A stretch of DNA of 64,000 nt from Olsenella sp. An293 (GTDB taxonomy: Bacteria; Actinomycetota; Coriobacteriia; Coriobacteriales; Atopobiaceae), in assembly GCF_002159495.1 (NCBI RefSeq), contig NZ_NFIT01000001.1, forward strand, positions 186,001 through 250,000. The letters run 5' to 3'. The number at the start of each line of letters is the position of its first letter. Within the stretch, counting starts at the first letter, position 1. Both the position numbers and the translations under genes were made by a program. Below the pieces are notes generated by a model. That model was not told the DNA's origin. It made no database searches and saw only the letters and a list, made by a program, of their open reading frames with translations. This document shows positions 21,651 to 29,656 of this stretch, in pieces.

Positions 21651-21697
21651 TTCTGTCTATCATGGTTGTATGACGAATCTGGGTGGAAGGTGCGGAT

Positions 21698-22510
21698 GTG
21701 ACTGTGGGAACCGAGGATCGTGCTCGCGACGTTGACGTGGGCGGAAGGGTGCACTCAACCGAGAGCTTTGGCACGGTGGACGGGCCCGGCACGCGGTTCG
21801 TGGTGTTCTGCCAGGGCTGCCCGATGCGCTGTCAGTACTGCCACAACCCCGACACCTGGGAGTTCGCCCGCGCCGACGGCACCGGTCCCGGCACCAGCGT
21901 GACCGTGGGCGAGCTGCTCGAGCGCTACGAGCGCAACCGCCCGTTCTACAAGCGCGGCGGCATCACCGTCACCGGCGGCGAGCCGATGGCCCAGCCCGAC
22001 TTCGTCGCGGCGCTGTTCCGCGCCGCCCACGCGGCGCCGGCCGGGCGCATCCACACCTGCCTGGACACCTCCGGGGCAACCTACTCCGCCGCGGGCGCCG
22101 CGCGCTTCTCCGAGCTGCTCGACGCCACCGACATGGTGCTCCTGGACATCAAGACCTCCGACGCGGCTCGCCACGAGGAGCTCTGCGGCCTGCCCGCAAG
22201 CCATGCCCTCGAGCTCGGAGACGAGCTCGCGCGCCGGCGCATCCCCACGCTGATCCGCCACGTGGTCGTCCCCGGCATCACCGACTCCGAGGAGGAGGTC
22301 GCCGCAGTGGGCCGCATCATCGGGAACTGGGACAACGTCGTGGGGCTCGACCTGCTCCCCTACCACACGATGGGCAAGCCCAAGTACGAGAAGCTCGGGC
22401 TGGAGTACCCGCTCAAGGGCGTGCCCGCGATGAAGCCGGCGCGCGCCAAGGAGCTGCGCCAGATCGCACTCGACGCCCGCGCCGCCCGTCGCGCCGAGCG
22501 CGGCAGGTAG
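21698..22510 (+). CDS. pflA: Pyruvate formate-lyase activating enzyme (radical SAM)
   Basis: The 270-residue radical SAM protein has the cluster motif CQGCPMRCQYCHNP, followed by GGITVTGGEP and later DTSGATY and LLDIKTSD, all typical of PFL activases. It abstracts a hydrogen from the active glycine of the glycyl-radical domain, here Gly55 of the separate subunit. GTG 21698 is preferred because GGAAGG stands 7 nt upstream; GTG 21683 is also in frame. The preceding large hairpin suggests that it is expressed less than the pfl subunits, as expected for a catalytic activator. Confidence 0.92.
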   Translation: MTVGTEDRARDVDVGGRVHSTESFGTVDGPGTRFVVFCQGCPMRCQYCHNPDTWEFARADGTGPGTSVTVGELLERYERNRPFYKRGGITVTGGEPMAQPDFVAALFRAAHAAPAGRIHTCLDTSGATYSAAGAARFSELLDATDMVLLDIKTSDAARHEELCGLPASHALELGDELARRRIPTLIRHVVVPGITDSEEEVAAVGRIIGNWDNVVGLDLLPYHTMGKPKYEKLGLEYPLKGVPAMKPARAKELRQIALDARAARRAERGR

Positions 22511-22529
22511 GCCGGACGCCCGGGCGTCG

Positions 22530-23558
22530 CTACGCGCGCTCGGCGATCTCCTTCACGAGGCGCTCGGTCTTCTCCCAGCCCAGGCACGCGTCCGTGATGG
22601 ACTGGCCGTAGGTGGACCCGGTGACCGGCTGGTTGCCGTCCACGAGGTAGGACTCGACCATGAAGCCGCGCACGAGACGACGGATCGTGTCCGAACGGCT
22701 CATCGAGTCGAGGACCTCGTGGCAGATGCGAATCTGCTGGAACGGCCGCTTGCCCGAGTTGTCGTGGTTGCAGTCGATGACCGCGGCGGGGTTCTCAAAG
22801 CTCGCCGCCGTATACTTCTCCGCCAGGCGCTCGAGGTACTCGTAGTGATAGTTGGGGTAGTTGATGCCGTCGAGGCCCACGTAGCCACGCAGCACGGCGT
22901 GGGCGAGCGGGTTGCCCGTTGTCGAGACCTCCCAGTTTCGGAAGATGAAGGTCTGCGGCTGCTGGGCGGCATAGATGGAGTTGAGCATGACGTCGGTGGA
23001 GCCACCCGTGGGATTCTTCATGCCCACGGGCATGGGGACGCCGGAGGCCACCAGGCGGTGCTCCTGGTTCTCGACGGAGCGCGCGCCCACCGCGATGTAT
23101 GCCAGAAGGTCGATGAGGTACTGGTAGTTGGTGGGATAGAGCATCTCGTCCGCGGTGAAGAGGCCCGTCTCCTCCACCACGCGCAGGTGCATGCGACGGA
23201 TTGCCTTGACGCCCTCGAGCAGGTCGTCCGCCGCCTCCGGGTTGGGGTTGTGCAGCAGGCCCTTGTAGCCCGTGCCCTTGGTGCGCGGTTTGTTGGTGTA
23301 GACGCGCGGGATGACGACGAGGCGGTCCTTGACGGTCTCGGCGAGGGCGGCCAGGCGGGTGGCGTAGTCCAGCACCGAGTCCTCGCGGTCGGCCGAGCAC
23401 GGGCCGATGATGAGCAGCAGGCGCTCGTCACGTCCGGAGAGAACGTCGGCGACGCTCCTGTCGAAGTCGGCCTTGCGGGCGGTCATCTCGGCAGAGAGCG
23501 GCATCTCGGCTCGAATGTCCTTGGGGATGGGCAGGAGACGCTTGAACTTCATGGACAT
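22530..23558 (-). CDS. 3-deoxy-7-phosphoheptulonate synthase, class I (AroF/G/H type)
   Basis: The 342-residue DAHP synthase condenses phosphoenolpyruvate and erythrose 4-phosphate, the first step to aromatic amino acids. Family motifs are IGPCSADRED, RVYTNKPRTKGTGYKGLL, GARSVENQEHR, KNPTGGSTDVM and the metal-binding IDCNHDNSGK. ATG 23558 lies 5 nt after GGAGG. The gene stands alone and is convergent with pflA, 19 nt between stops. The upstream region has a palindrome inside a plausible promoter. Confidence 0.95.
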   Translation of the reverse strand: MSMKFKRLLPIPKDIRAEMPLSAEMTARKADFDRSVADVLSGRDERLLLIIGPCSADREDSVLDYATRLAALAETVKDRLVVIPRVYTNKPRTKGTGYKGLLHNPNPEAADDLLEGVKAIRRMHLRVVEETGLFTADEMLYPTNYQYLIDLLAYIAVGARSVENQEHRLVASGVPMPVGMKNPTGGSTDVMLNSIYAAQQPQTFIFRNWEVSTTGNPLAHAVLRGYVGLDGINYPNYHYEYLERLAEKYTAASFENPAAVIDCNHDNSGKRPFQQIRICHEVLDSMSRSDTIRRLVRGFMVESYLVDGNQPVTGSTYGQSITDACLGWEKTERLVKEIAERA

Positions 23559-23591
23559 GGGTACCTCCGGGCGTGTGAAACGTGCCCGTAT

Positions 23592-23620
23592 AGTATCGCG
23601 CGCCCAGGGGCGCGCCGCAA
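23592..23620 (-). promoter_or_regulatory. Candidate promoter of the DAHP synthase gene with palindromic spacer
   Basis: On the minus strand TTGCGG (23620-23615) and GATACT (23597-23592) are 17 nt apart. The spacer and its edges form GCGCGCCCCTGGGCGCGC, a perfect palindrome. This may be an operator or simply a GC-rich hairpin. A further TATAC follows. Confidence 0.4.
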
Positions 23621-23687
23621 CGGAGCGTCACGCGCGGGCAATATCACGGCCACAGACGAGGCGCGATCGGCACGCTGCGGAAGGAGA

Positions 23688-23919
23688 CTGCAAAAGCGCT
23701 CTACGATCCATATTCCGCTGCCCGTGAAAGCAAAAGCCGTCTTCGATCCATGGAAAAATCGGCCTCGGCGCCTTGCCGCAAACGCCTTCGAGGGCGTTTG
23801 CGCAGGATTCGCTCACCGGCAACGTTCTCATGCCGGCCAAATTGCCGAAAAACTCATGGATCGAAGCCCGCTTTTGTTTTCCGGAGCCGGCAAATATGGA
23901 TCGGAGACCTGTTTTGCAG
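23688..23919. repeat. CTGCA...TGCAG-bounded inverted-repeat element with TTCGATCCAT units, copy B
   Basis: It begins CTGCAAAAGCG and ends CTGTTTTGCAG. Arms of about 75 nt each carry two units with TTCGATCCAT or a variant (TACGATCCAT, and TCCGATCCAT read on the minus strand). The core hairpin is GCAAACGCC/GGCGTTTGC. It corresponds to element A at 7624-7844, with similar arms and an unrelated centre. It lies 30 nt downstream of the stop of the minus-strand DUF6054-like gene and takes up most of the gap before the DAHP synthase gene. Confidence 0.85.
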
Positions 23920-23949
23920 ACGTGCCTGCCGCGGGAAAGGGCCGTCGCG

Positions 23950-24282
23950 CTACGCGTACCCCAGGTCGCGCATCTGTCGGCGGAAGTCCTCCTCGAAGTC
24001 CTGCCGCGCACCCCAGTTGAAGTTGAGCAGGCCGTCTCCGGCACCCGACGCCACCGCATCCACGCGCGAGGACTCGGCGTCGCCCGAGACCATGACCGTG
24101 AGGCTCGCAAAGCTCCCGATTCGCATGAAATACTTCTCCGCCACGATCACGCGCACGGAGCAGTCATCCCACGTGCGACCCATCTCGCCCGCCTGCTCCA
24201 CGGTCGTGCCCAGACGCCCGATGGCCTGCGACGCCATGCTCGTCGCAGCGGAGACGCCGATCTTGGCGCTCATGCTGATCAC
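23950..24282 (-). CDS. Small conserved protein, probably DUF6054 family
   Basis: The 110-residue soluble protein has VRVIVAEKYFMRIGSFASL and VMVSGDAESSRVDAVASGAG, and ends with GLLNFNWGARQDFEEDF. The pattern resembles DUF6054 proteins of anaerobic Firmicutes and Coriobacteriia; no function is known. GTG 24282 is chosen because GGAGG stands 4 nt upstream. The ATG at 24273 is too far from that site. It is divergent from the C69 dipeptidase gene. Confidence 0.65.
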   Translation of the reverse strand: MISMSAKIGVSAATSMASQAIGRLGTTVEQAGEMGRTWDDCSVRVIVAEKYFMRIGSFASLTVMVSGDAESSRVDAVASGAGDGLLNFNWGARQDFEEDFRRQMRDLGYA

Positions 24283-24398
24283 GGGTCCTCCCCTCCTCGG
24301 CAAACGGGGACGATCTCAGTCTGGCATATCGCTAAGATGGTGGCGACGCAGATGACGGCGCGTCGGCGAGCGGCGCCGAGGCGCGCGAAGGAGGACCC

Positions 24399-25856
24399 AT
24401 GCCCTGCACCACCATTCTCGTTGGCAAGAAGGCCAGCTACGACGGATCCACGATTGTCGCCCGCAACGAGGACTCGTCCAACGGCGAGTTCTGCCCCAAG
24501 CGCTTCGTCGCACGCGAGGCCCCTGCCGCCGGCACCGTCTACAGAAGCGTCCTCTCGCACCTCGAGATCGAGCTCCCCGAGCCCGGCATGCGCTACACGG
24601 CGCTTCCCAACGCCGACCTCAAGGAGGGCCTCTGGGAGGAGGCCGGCTTCAACGAGCGCAACGTCGGGATGAGCGCCACGGAGACCATCACCTCAAACGA
24701 GCGCGTGCTCGCGGCCGACCCGCTCGTGCGCTACGACGCCGAGGCGGGCACGCCCGGCGGCATCGGCGAGGAGGACATGGTCACCCTCGTGCTCCCCTAC
24801 GCCACGAGCGCCCGCGACGGCGTCATGCGCCTGGGCGCGCTGCTCGAGCGCTACGGCACCTACGAGATGAACGGCGTCGCCTTCTCCGACGCCGACGAGA
24901 TCTGGTGGCTCGAGACCGTGGGCGGCCACCACTGGATCGCGCGGCGCGTGCCCGACGACTCCTACGTCACGATGCCCAACCAGCTGGGCATCGACGACTT
25001 CGACCTCGACGACGCCTTCGGCGCCCAGGAGGAGAGCCTCTGCTCGGCGGACCTGCGCGAGTGGATGGCAACAAACCATCTCGACCTCACCATCGGCATG
25101 CGCGGCGCGCACTTCAATCCGCGCGACACCTTCGGCAGCCACTCGGACTCCGACCACGTCTACAACACGCCGCGCGCCTGGGCCATGCAGCGCTTTCTCA
25201 ACCCGCACGCCGGCAACTGGAACACGGCCGCGCCCGCCGAGGACTTTGGCCCCGAGAGCGACTGCCTGCCCTGGTGCCGAGAGCCCGAGCGCAAGATCAC
25301 GATCGAGGACGTCAAGTACGTGCTGTCGCTCCACTACCAGGGCACGCCGTACGACCCCTACGGCTCCGCGGGCACCGAGGCCACGCGCGGCCGCTACCGC
25401 CCGATCGGCATCAACCGCAACAGCCAGCTCGCGGTGCTCCAGCTGCGCCCCTACGTGCCGGCGGAGCGCGCGGCGCTGCAGTGGGTCGCGTACGGCTCCA
25501 ACGCCTTCAACGCGCTCGTGCCGCTCTACGCGGGCGTCACCGAGACGCCTGCCTACTTCGAGGACACGACCACGCGTGTAACCAGCGAGAACTTCTATTG
25601 GGCCAACCGCCTCGTCGGCGCGCTCGCCGACGCCGCCTACGGGGCGTGCCTGCCGCACGTCGAGCGCTACCAGGAGGCCCTCACGGCTCGCTGCGCCGCG
25701 ATGGTGCGCGCCTGCGACGAGCAGGGCGGCGACCTCGTGGCCTGCAACGCCGCCATCGCCAACGAGTGCCGCCGTCAGACCGAGGGCCTTCTCGACAAGG
25801 TGCTCTACGAGGCGAGCATGCGGATGCGAAACGGCTTCTCACGCAGCGACAACTAG
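24399..25856 (+). CDS. C69-family dipeptidase (PepD type)
   Basis: The 485-residue Ntn-hydrolase begins MPCTTILVGKKASYDGSTIV, with the nucleophilic Cys near the N terminus, followed by ARNEDS. It has further family blocks EIWWLETVGGHHWIARRVPD and NYQ-like PNQLGIDDFD. PepD enzymes cleave a wide range of dipeptides in the cytoplasm. ATG 24399 follows GAAGGAGG. The stop codon overlaps the stop of the convergent acetyltransferase gene in the sequence CTAG. Confidence 0.93.
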   Translation: MPCTTILVGKKASYDGSTIVARNEDSSNGEFCPKRFVAREAPAAGTVYRSVLSHLEIELPEPGMRYTALPNADLKEGLWEEAGFNERNVGMSATETITSNERVLAADPLVRYDAEAGTPGGIGEEDMVTLVLPYATSARDGVMRLGALLERYGTYEMNGVAFSDADEIWWLETVGGHHWIARRVPDDSYVTMPNQLGIDDFDLDDAFGAQEESLCSADLREWMATNHLDLTIGMRGAHFNPRDTFGSHSDSDHVYNTPRAWAMQRFLNPHAGNWNTAAPAEDFGPESDCLPWCREPERKITIEDVKYVLSLHYQGTPYDPYGSAGTEATRGRYRPIGINRNSQLAVLQLRPYVPAERAALQWVAYGSNAFNALVPLYAGVTETPAYFEDTTTRVTSENFYWANRLVGALADAAYGACLPHVERYQEALTARCAAMVRACDEQGGDLVACNAAIANECRRQTEGLLDKVLYEASMRMRNGFSRSDN

Positions 25857-26449
25857 CCTCTGTCGAGCGGCGTGAGCGCGAGACGGTCGTCCGGCCCCAC
25901 CGCGCGGATAACGCGGCACGGGACGCCCGCCGCGAGCATGCCCGCGGGTACGTCGCGCGTGACCACGCTGCCCGCCCCGATGACGGCCCCGTCGCCGATG
26001 GTCACGCCGCCGCAGACGGTGACGTTGGCGCCGAGCCACACGTTGTCGCCAATGGTGATGGGCGCCGAGGTCTGGATGCCCTCCACGCGCTGCTCGGGGT
26101 CCACGGCATGGCCCGCACAGGCGAGCACGCAGCCTGGCGCGATGAATGTTCCCTCGCCGATGCGGATGGGCGAGGTGTCGAGAAGGACGCAGTTGTAGTT
26201 CACGAGCGCAAACCCGCGGAAGTGGACGTTGAAGCCGTAGTCGCAGCGAAAGACGGGCTTGACCGTGGCGCGCGGGTGCCAGGTGCCGAAGAGCTCGCCC
26301 AGGATGGCGGCGCGGCCATCGACGTCCGTCGGGTCCAACTGGTTGAAGCGCCAGCAGAGCTTCTGCGCGCGAGCCTGCAGGTGGTTGGGCACGTCGAGGT
26401 AGCTCACGGCATAGGGCTCGTCCGAGCGCATGAGTTCGAGCGCGGTCAT
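25853..26449 (-). CDS. Sugar O-acetyltransferase (maltose/galactoside acetyltransferase type)
   Basis: The 198-residue protein has a left-handed beta-helix of hexapeptide repeats (IRIGEGTFIAPGCVLACAGH, ITIGDNVWLGANVTVCGGV, IGDGAVIGAGSVVTRDVPAG) after the Mac N-terminal domain (ARAQKLCWRFNQLDP). It acetylates sugars from acetyl-CoA, probably to remove non-metabolised sugars. ATG 26449 has GGAG upstream. It shares the four bases CTAG with the end of the C69 gene. Confidence 0.92.
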   Translation of the reverse strand: MTALELMRSDEPYAVSYLDVPNHLQARAQKLCWRFNQLDPTDVDGRAAILGELFGTWHPRATVKPVFRCDYGFNVHFRGFALVNYNCVLLDTSPIRIGEGTFIAPGCVLACAGHAVDPEQRVEGIQTSAPITIGDNVWLGANVTVCGGVTIGDGAVIGAGSVVTRDVPAGMLAAGVPCRVIRAVGPDDRLALTPLDRG

Positions 26450-26830
26450 GGCGGCTCCGTTCCCGCTTGATGCGAGGATCCGAGGATGCGGGTCATTTCG
26501 CACCTCAGTGTAGCGGAGCGGGCGGAGAGCCCGCTCGTCCCTCGCGCCTACCTTCATGGCGACGTTGGCTCGAGAGGTCGTCCGACGGCGTTCCGTACGT
26601 GCGCCTCGTTGGTTCGTCGGGCACCAACGCCGCCCACGACGAGTGCAAGACCGCTCGCCGATAGATGCGTGCGTGAGGCGTCCTCCTTGGCCAGCCCCAC
26701 CTGCGGGGCGAAGCTCCACGTCAGCCGCAAGGCAGACGGGCGACTCATTGGCTCGATACACTCGAAGCATAACGGTATAGCACGATTTTTGCAGTGTTTT
26801 TATGTTCATACAGCTTAGAAACGGGTCATA
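26450..26830. other. 381-nt non-coding interval upstream of brnTA
   Basis: No gene or known repeat is visible. The last 80 nt are AT-rich (TATAGCACGATTTTTGCAG) compared with the rest of the window and probably hold the brnT promoter. This suggests recent acquisition of the toxin-antitoxin pair. Confidence 0.5.
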
Positions 26831-27115
26831 ATGGAAGACGGACCGGAGTTTGAGCGGAACCGCAGGAAAAACGAGTCGAACTTCAAGAAGCACGGAGTTA
26901 CCTTTTGGGAGGCGCGCGAAATCTGGAACGATCCCCTGCACTATCGCGTCAAGGTGGCAGATGATCCCGAGAACCGATGGCTAGTCGTTGGCCGAGTAGC
27001 CCGTTCCCGATACCTTTCGGCGATCATCACCTATCGCGGCGGCCAGGAGGAACGAGTCCGAATCATCTCGGCGCGAGCGTCAAGCAAGGCGGAAGTGGGG
27101 CGATACCATGGCTGA
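26831..27115 (+). CDS. BrnT-family type II toxin (DUF497)
   Basis: The 94-residue protein shows the BrnT pattern FERNRRKNESNFKKHGVTF, DPLHYRVKVADDPENRW, then a final RIISARASSKAEVGRYH. BrnT is a ribonuclease that stops translation until bound by BrnA. The gene overlaps the following antitoxin gene by 8 nt. No strong ribosome binding site is seen before ATG 26831. Confidence 0.85.
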   Translation: MEDGPEFERNRRKNESNFKKHGVTFWEAREIWNDPLHYRVKVADDPENRWLVVGRVARSRYLSAIITYRGGQEERVRIISARASSKAEVGRYHG

Positions 27116-27377
27116 GAAGGCAACCTCAGACCGCATCGACGAGCTCTTTGACAGCGGCAAGGAGGTCCTCCCCTACGCCGACGAGGCGACCTTCGAGCGC
27201 CCTCGTCAGGCCCAACGCCGCATGAGCGTGGACATGACCGCCCACATGGTCTCCCGCCTGGACAGATACGCCGAGGAGTACGGCGTGACGCGACAGTCTC
27301 TGGTGAAGATTTGGCTCGCAGAGCGGCTCAACGAGGAAGATGACCGACGAGCCCGGCGTCACAGCGCAACGGGATAG
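27108..27377 (+). CDS. BrnA-like antitoxin
   Basis: The 89-residue protein has a flexible N-terminal half (DELFDSGKEVLPYADEATFE) that would wrap the toxin. The C-terminal half is a CopG/ribbon-helix-helix-like domain (QRRMSVDMTAHMVSRLDRYA, TRQSLVKIWLAERL). It is translationally coupled to brnT and would repress the pair by binding its promoter. Confidence 0.8.
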   Translation: MAEKATSDRIDELFDSGKEVLPYADEATFERPRQAQRRMSVDMTAHMVSRLDRYAEEYGVTRQSLVKIWLAERLNEEDDRRARRHSATG

Positions 27378-27440
27378 CGTCTCCATTGCGCCGCGGCACC
27401 AGGCTCGCTCGTGCCACGACCCGCGGTCCGTGACGTCCCG

Positions 27441-28100
27441 CTACCGGCGTCGTGCCCGCACGTCGGCGTCGACGCCCGCGCGCCACGCGTCCGAGATCCC
27501 CGTCCCCGGGGCGCTCGCGCGCACCTGCGCGACGGCAGTCGCCATGGCCTCGTAGAGCACCTCCGTACCGCGTGCGTCCGCGAGATAGTCCGCCGCGCGC
27601 TCCGGGGCGATTCCCAGCTGTCCCGCCTCGGCGGCGGCGTCGATGTTGGCGCCGATGAAGAGAAACTCCCAGCCCCGCTCGCGCCGACGCTCGATCATGC
27701 GCCTGACGCGCGGGTAGGTGAAGCGCCGGCTCGCGTTCTCCATGCCGTCGGTGGTGACGACAAAGAGCACCTTGTCGGCTCGGTAGCCCTCCGGGAGCAC
27801 GTCCTGCACCAGGTCGACGTGCTTGATCGCCCCGCCCACCGCGTCGAGAAGCGCCGTGCAGCCGCAGCAGCGGTAGTCGCGCCGGGTCAGGCGCGGCACC
27901 CGTCGGATGTCCAGGCGGTCGTGCACCACGCGCGACTCGTTCGAGAAGAGGATCGTGGAGACCGTGGCCTCCCCCGGCTCCTCGCGGCTCCTCTCGACCA
28001 GGCTGTTGAAACCGCCGATCGTGTCGTCCTCCAGACCCGCCATCGAGCCACTCGCGTCGAGGATGAAGACGATCTCGGTGCGCCCCGTGTCTTTTCCCAT
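27441..28100 (-). CDS. von Willebrand factor A domain protein
   Basis: The 219-residue protein is almost only a vWA domain: MIDAS motif DASGSM near residue 14, then FSNESRVV, a threonine-centred GCTALLDAVG and TTDGMENAS. It closely resembles cytoplasmic vWA proteins found near phage, tellurium-resistance or macro-domain genes. No signal or membrane segment is present. ATG 28100 follows GAAGGAGG. It lies downstream of the macro-HTH gene on the same strand, separated by 146 nt that include a 35-nt palindrome. Confidence 0.85.
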   Translation of the reverse strand: MGKDTGRTEIVFILDASGSMAGLEDDTIGGFNSLVERSREEPGEATVSTILFSNESRVVHDRLDIRRVPRLTRRDYRCCGCTALLDAVGGAIKHVDLVQDVLPEGYRADKVLFVVTTDGMENASRRFTYPRVRRMIERRRERGWEFLFIGANIDAAAEAGQLGIAPERAADYLADARGTEVLYEAMATAVAQVRASAPGTGISDAWRAGVDADVRARRR

Positions 28101-28196
28101 CTCTGCCTCCTTCGTCGCAACTGCCTTCGACTGGGAGGTTACGCGGCCGACGCGCGCCAGAGGTAAACCGCCGGGGGACATCTGCCGGCAGGGCAC

Positions 28197-28231
28197 CACC
28201 CGCACGTTGGGGACAGTCCCCAACGTGCGGG
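28197..28231. repeat. Perfect GGGGACAGTCCCC palindrome with 17-nt arms
   Basis: ACCCGCACGTTGGGGAC pairs with GTCCCCAACGTGCGGGT around a single central base. A partial repeat (TCCCAACGTG) follows. It lies 15 nt after the stop of the macro-HTH gene (minus strand) and belongs to the family found at 2398, 10439, 21177, 48735 and 54302, but with different outer arms. Confidence 0.85.
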
Positions 28232-28246
28232 TTCCCAACGTGAAGG

Positions 28247-29269
28247 TTACGAGGAGCCGATCAGCGGCTGGTCAAAGGAGAAGAGCGCCTCGTTGACGGT
28301 CATGACGTCATGCACGCCGCGCGCGAGGTAGAACTCCACGATCACGTCGAACCTGCTGCTTCGCGAGAGCGCGAGCCCCGCCCGGGCAAGAAGCGCGCGC
28401 GTCTCGCCCAGCGAGAGCCCGAGCGCCATCGCCAGCGCCACGGCCGTGGGCTTGCTCGGGCGATAGTCCGCGCGGGAGCGAATCTTGGAGAAGAGCTGCC
28501 GGCTCAGGTTGGCGCGCTTGTAGACCTCCGCGTCCGTGAGGCCACGCTCGTCGATCAGGGCGAGAAGGGCCTGAGAGAAGGACGCGTCGAGGTGCGCCAG
28601 GCGCTCGACGAGCTCGTCTTTTGACTCGGGCGCCGCGGCGCATCGGGCGACAGCGCGGGGAGCGGGGACCGAGCGCCCGGTCATCGGCGTCGCCATGTCG
28701 AGCTCGGCGCGGCGGTCGCACATGAAGGGGCTCTCCTCCACGTACGCGTCTCCGATGAACTCGCGCAGCTCGCCCATGAGCGCTACGCCCGCGGCCACGA
28801 CGTCGCGCGAGAACACGACGAGCGTCACGTCAACGTCCGGGCGGCGGTCGAGAAACGCCGCGGCCTCCTCGCGCGCGACCTCGAGCGCCTCCGCGACGGG
28901 GTACCCGTAGATGCCAGCGGATATGAGCGGGAAGGCGACAGACTCCGCCCCGAGCCGCTCCACCTCGGCAAAGACGCTCTGATAGCAGCGACGCAGCAGC
29001 GCCTCCTCGCCATGGCCCCCGCCGCCCCAGACGGGACCGACCGCATGGACGACCCAGCGGCACGGCAGGTCAAAGCCGGGCGTCGTCACGGCTCCGCCCA
29101 TCGGGCAGCCGCCGATCGCGCGGCACGCCTCGAGCATGCGGTCAAAGCCCGCGGCTGCATAGAGCGCCCCGCACGCGCCCCCGCCGGGAGCCAGGCGCTC
29201 GTTGGCGGCGTTGACCAGCGCGTCCGCGCCCATGCGCGAGATGTCGTTGCGAACGATGGAAAACGGCAT
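28247..29269 (-). CDS. Macro-domain protein fused to an XRE-like helix-turn-helix domain
   Basis: The 340-residue protein starts with a macro domain (about 1-170): MPFSIVRNDISRMGADALVN, NAANERLAPGGGACGALY, and FPLISAGIYGYP, the ADP-ribose-binding loops. The C-terminal 110 residues (ELVERLAHLDASFSQALLAL, NLSRQLFSKIRSRADYRP, KPTAVALAMALGLSL) look like a lambda-repressor-type HTH. Macro domains bind or hydrolyse ADP-ribose modifications. Fusion to a DNA-binding domain suggests an ADP-ribose- or NAD-responsive regulator. ATG 29269 follows GGAGG. Confidence 0.85.
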   Translation of the reverse strand: MPFSIVRNDISRMGADALVNAANERLAPGGGACGALYAAAGFDRMLEACRAIGGCPMGGAVTTPGFDLPCRWVVHAVGPVWGGGGHGEEALLRRCYQSVFAEVERLGAESVAFPLISAGIYGYPVAEALEVAREEAAAFLDRRPDVDVTLVVFSRDVVAAGVALMGELREFIGDAYVEESPFMCDRRAELDMATPMTGRSVPAPRAVARCAAAPESKDELVERLAHLDASFSQALLALIDERGLTDAEVYKRANLSRQLFSKIRSRADYRPSKPTAVALAMALGLSLGETRALLARAGLALSRSSRFDVIVEFYLARGVHDVMTVNEALFSFDQPLIGSS

Positions 29270-29656
29270 GGTCGCCCTCCGCTCAAAACGTGGCCTCTCG
29301 AGCCACATCGTACCCGTCGAGGGCGCGCCCGCGGACGATGGCGCGCGCCGGCGGCGAAAACGAGACCGTCCGCCGACCGCTCGCACCTCCCCACGAGAGC
29401 CCGCGACCCCGCTGCCTGCCGCTGAAAGCTCCCCGGGAGCTCGGAGGCAGACGCGCGTCAGCGACACCGCGCTATCCTCCCCTTCCACCTGCCGCGAGAG
29501 GGCAGACGCCGCAAACGAAGCACAAACGTCCCCAGGCGGACGTCCACGACCTGACGGGCCCCACACGGGGCGGCGGGCGGCGCAGGAGAAGGGAGGGAAC
29601 GCGTCCGCCACGCAGGCGCGCGGCTCGCATCGCGCACATCAAGAGAAAGAGGGCAC
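29270..29656. other. 387-nt non-coding interval between divergent genes
   Basis: The interval separates the macro-HTH gene from the large surface protein. No repeat family member, RNA gene or clear promoter is seen. It must contain the start signals of both genes. Confidence 0.5.

Noticed and set aside
29270-29656. Extension of the macro-HTH protein upstream of 29269
   Set aside because: The extra residues are low-complexity Arg/Gly/Ser sequence, while MPFSIVRNDI is the usual start of a macro domain and has GGAGG upstream.
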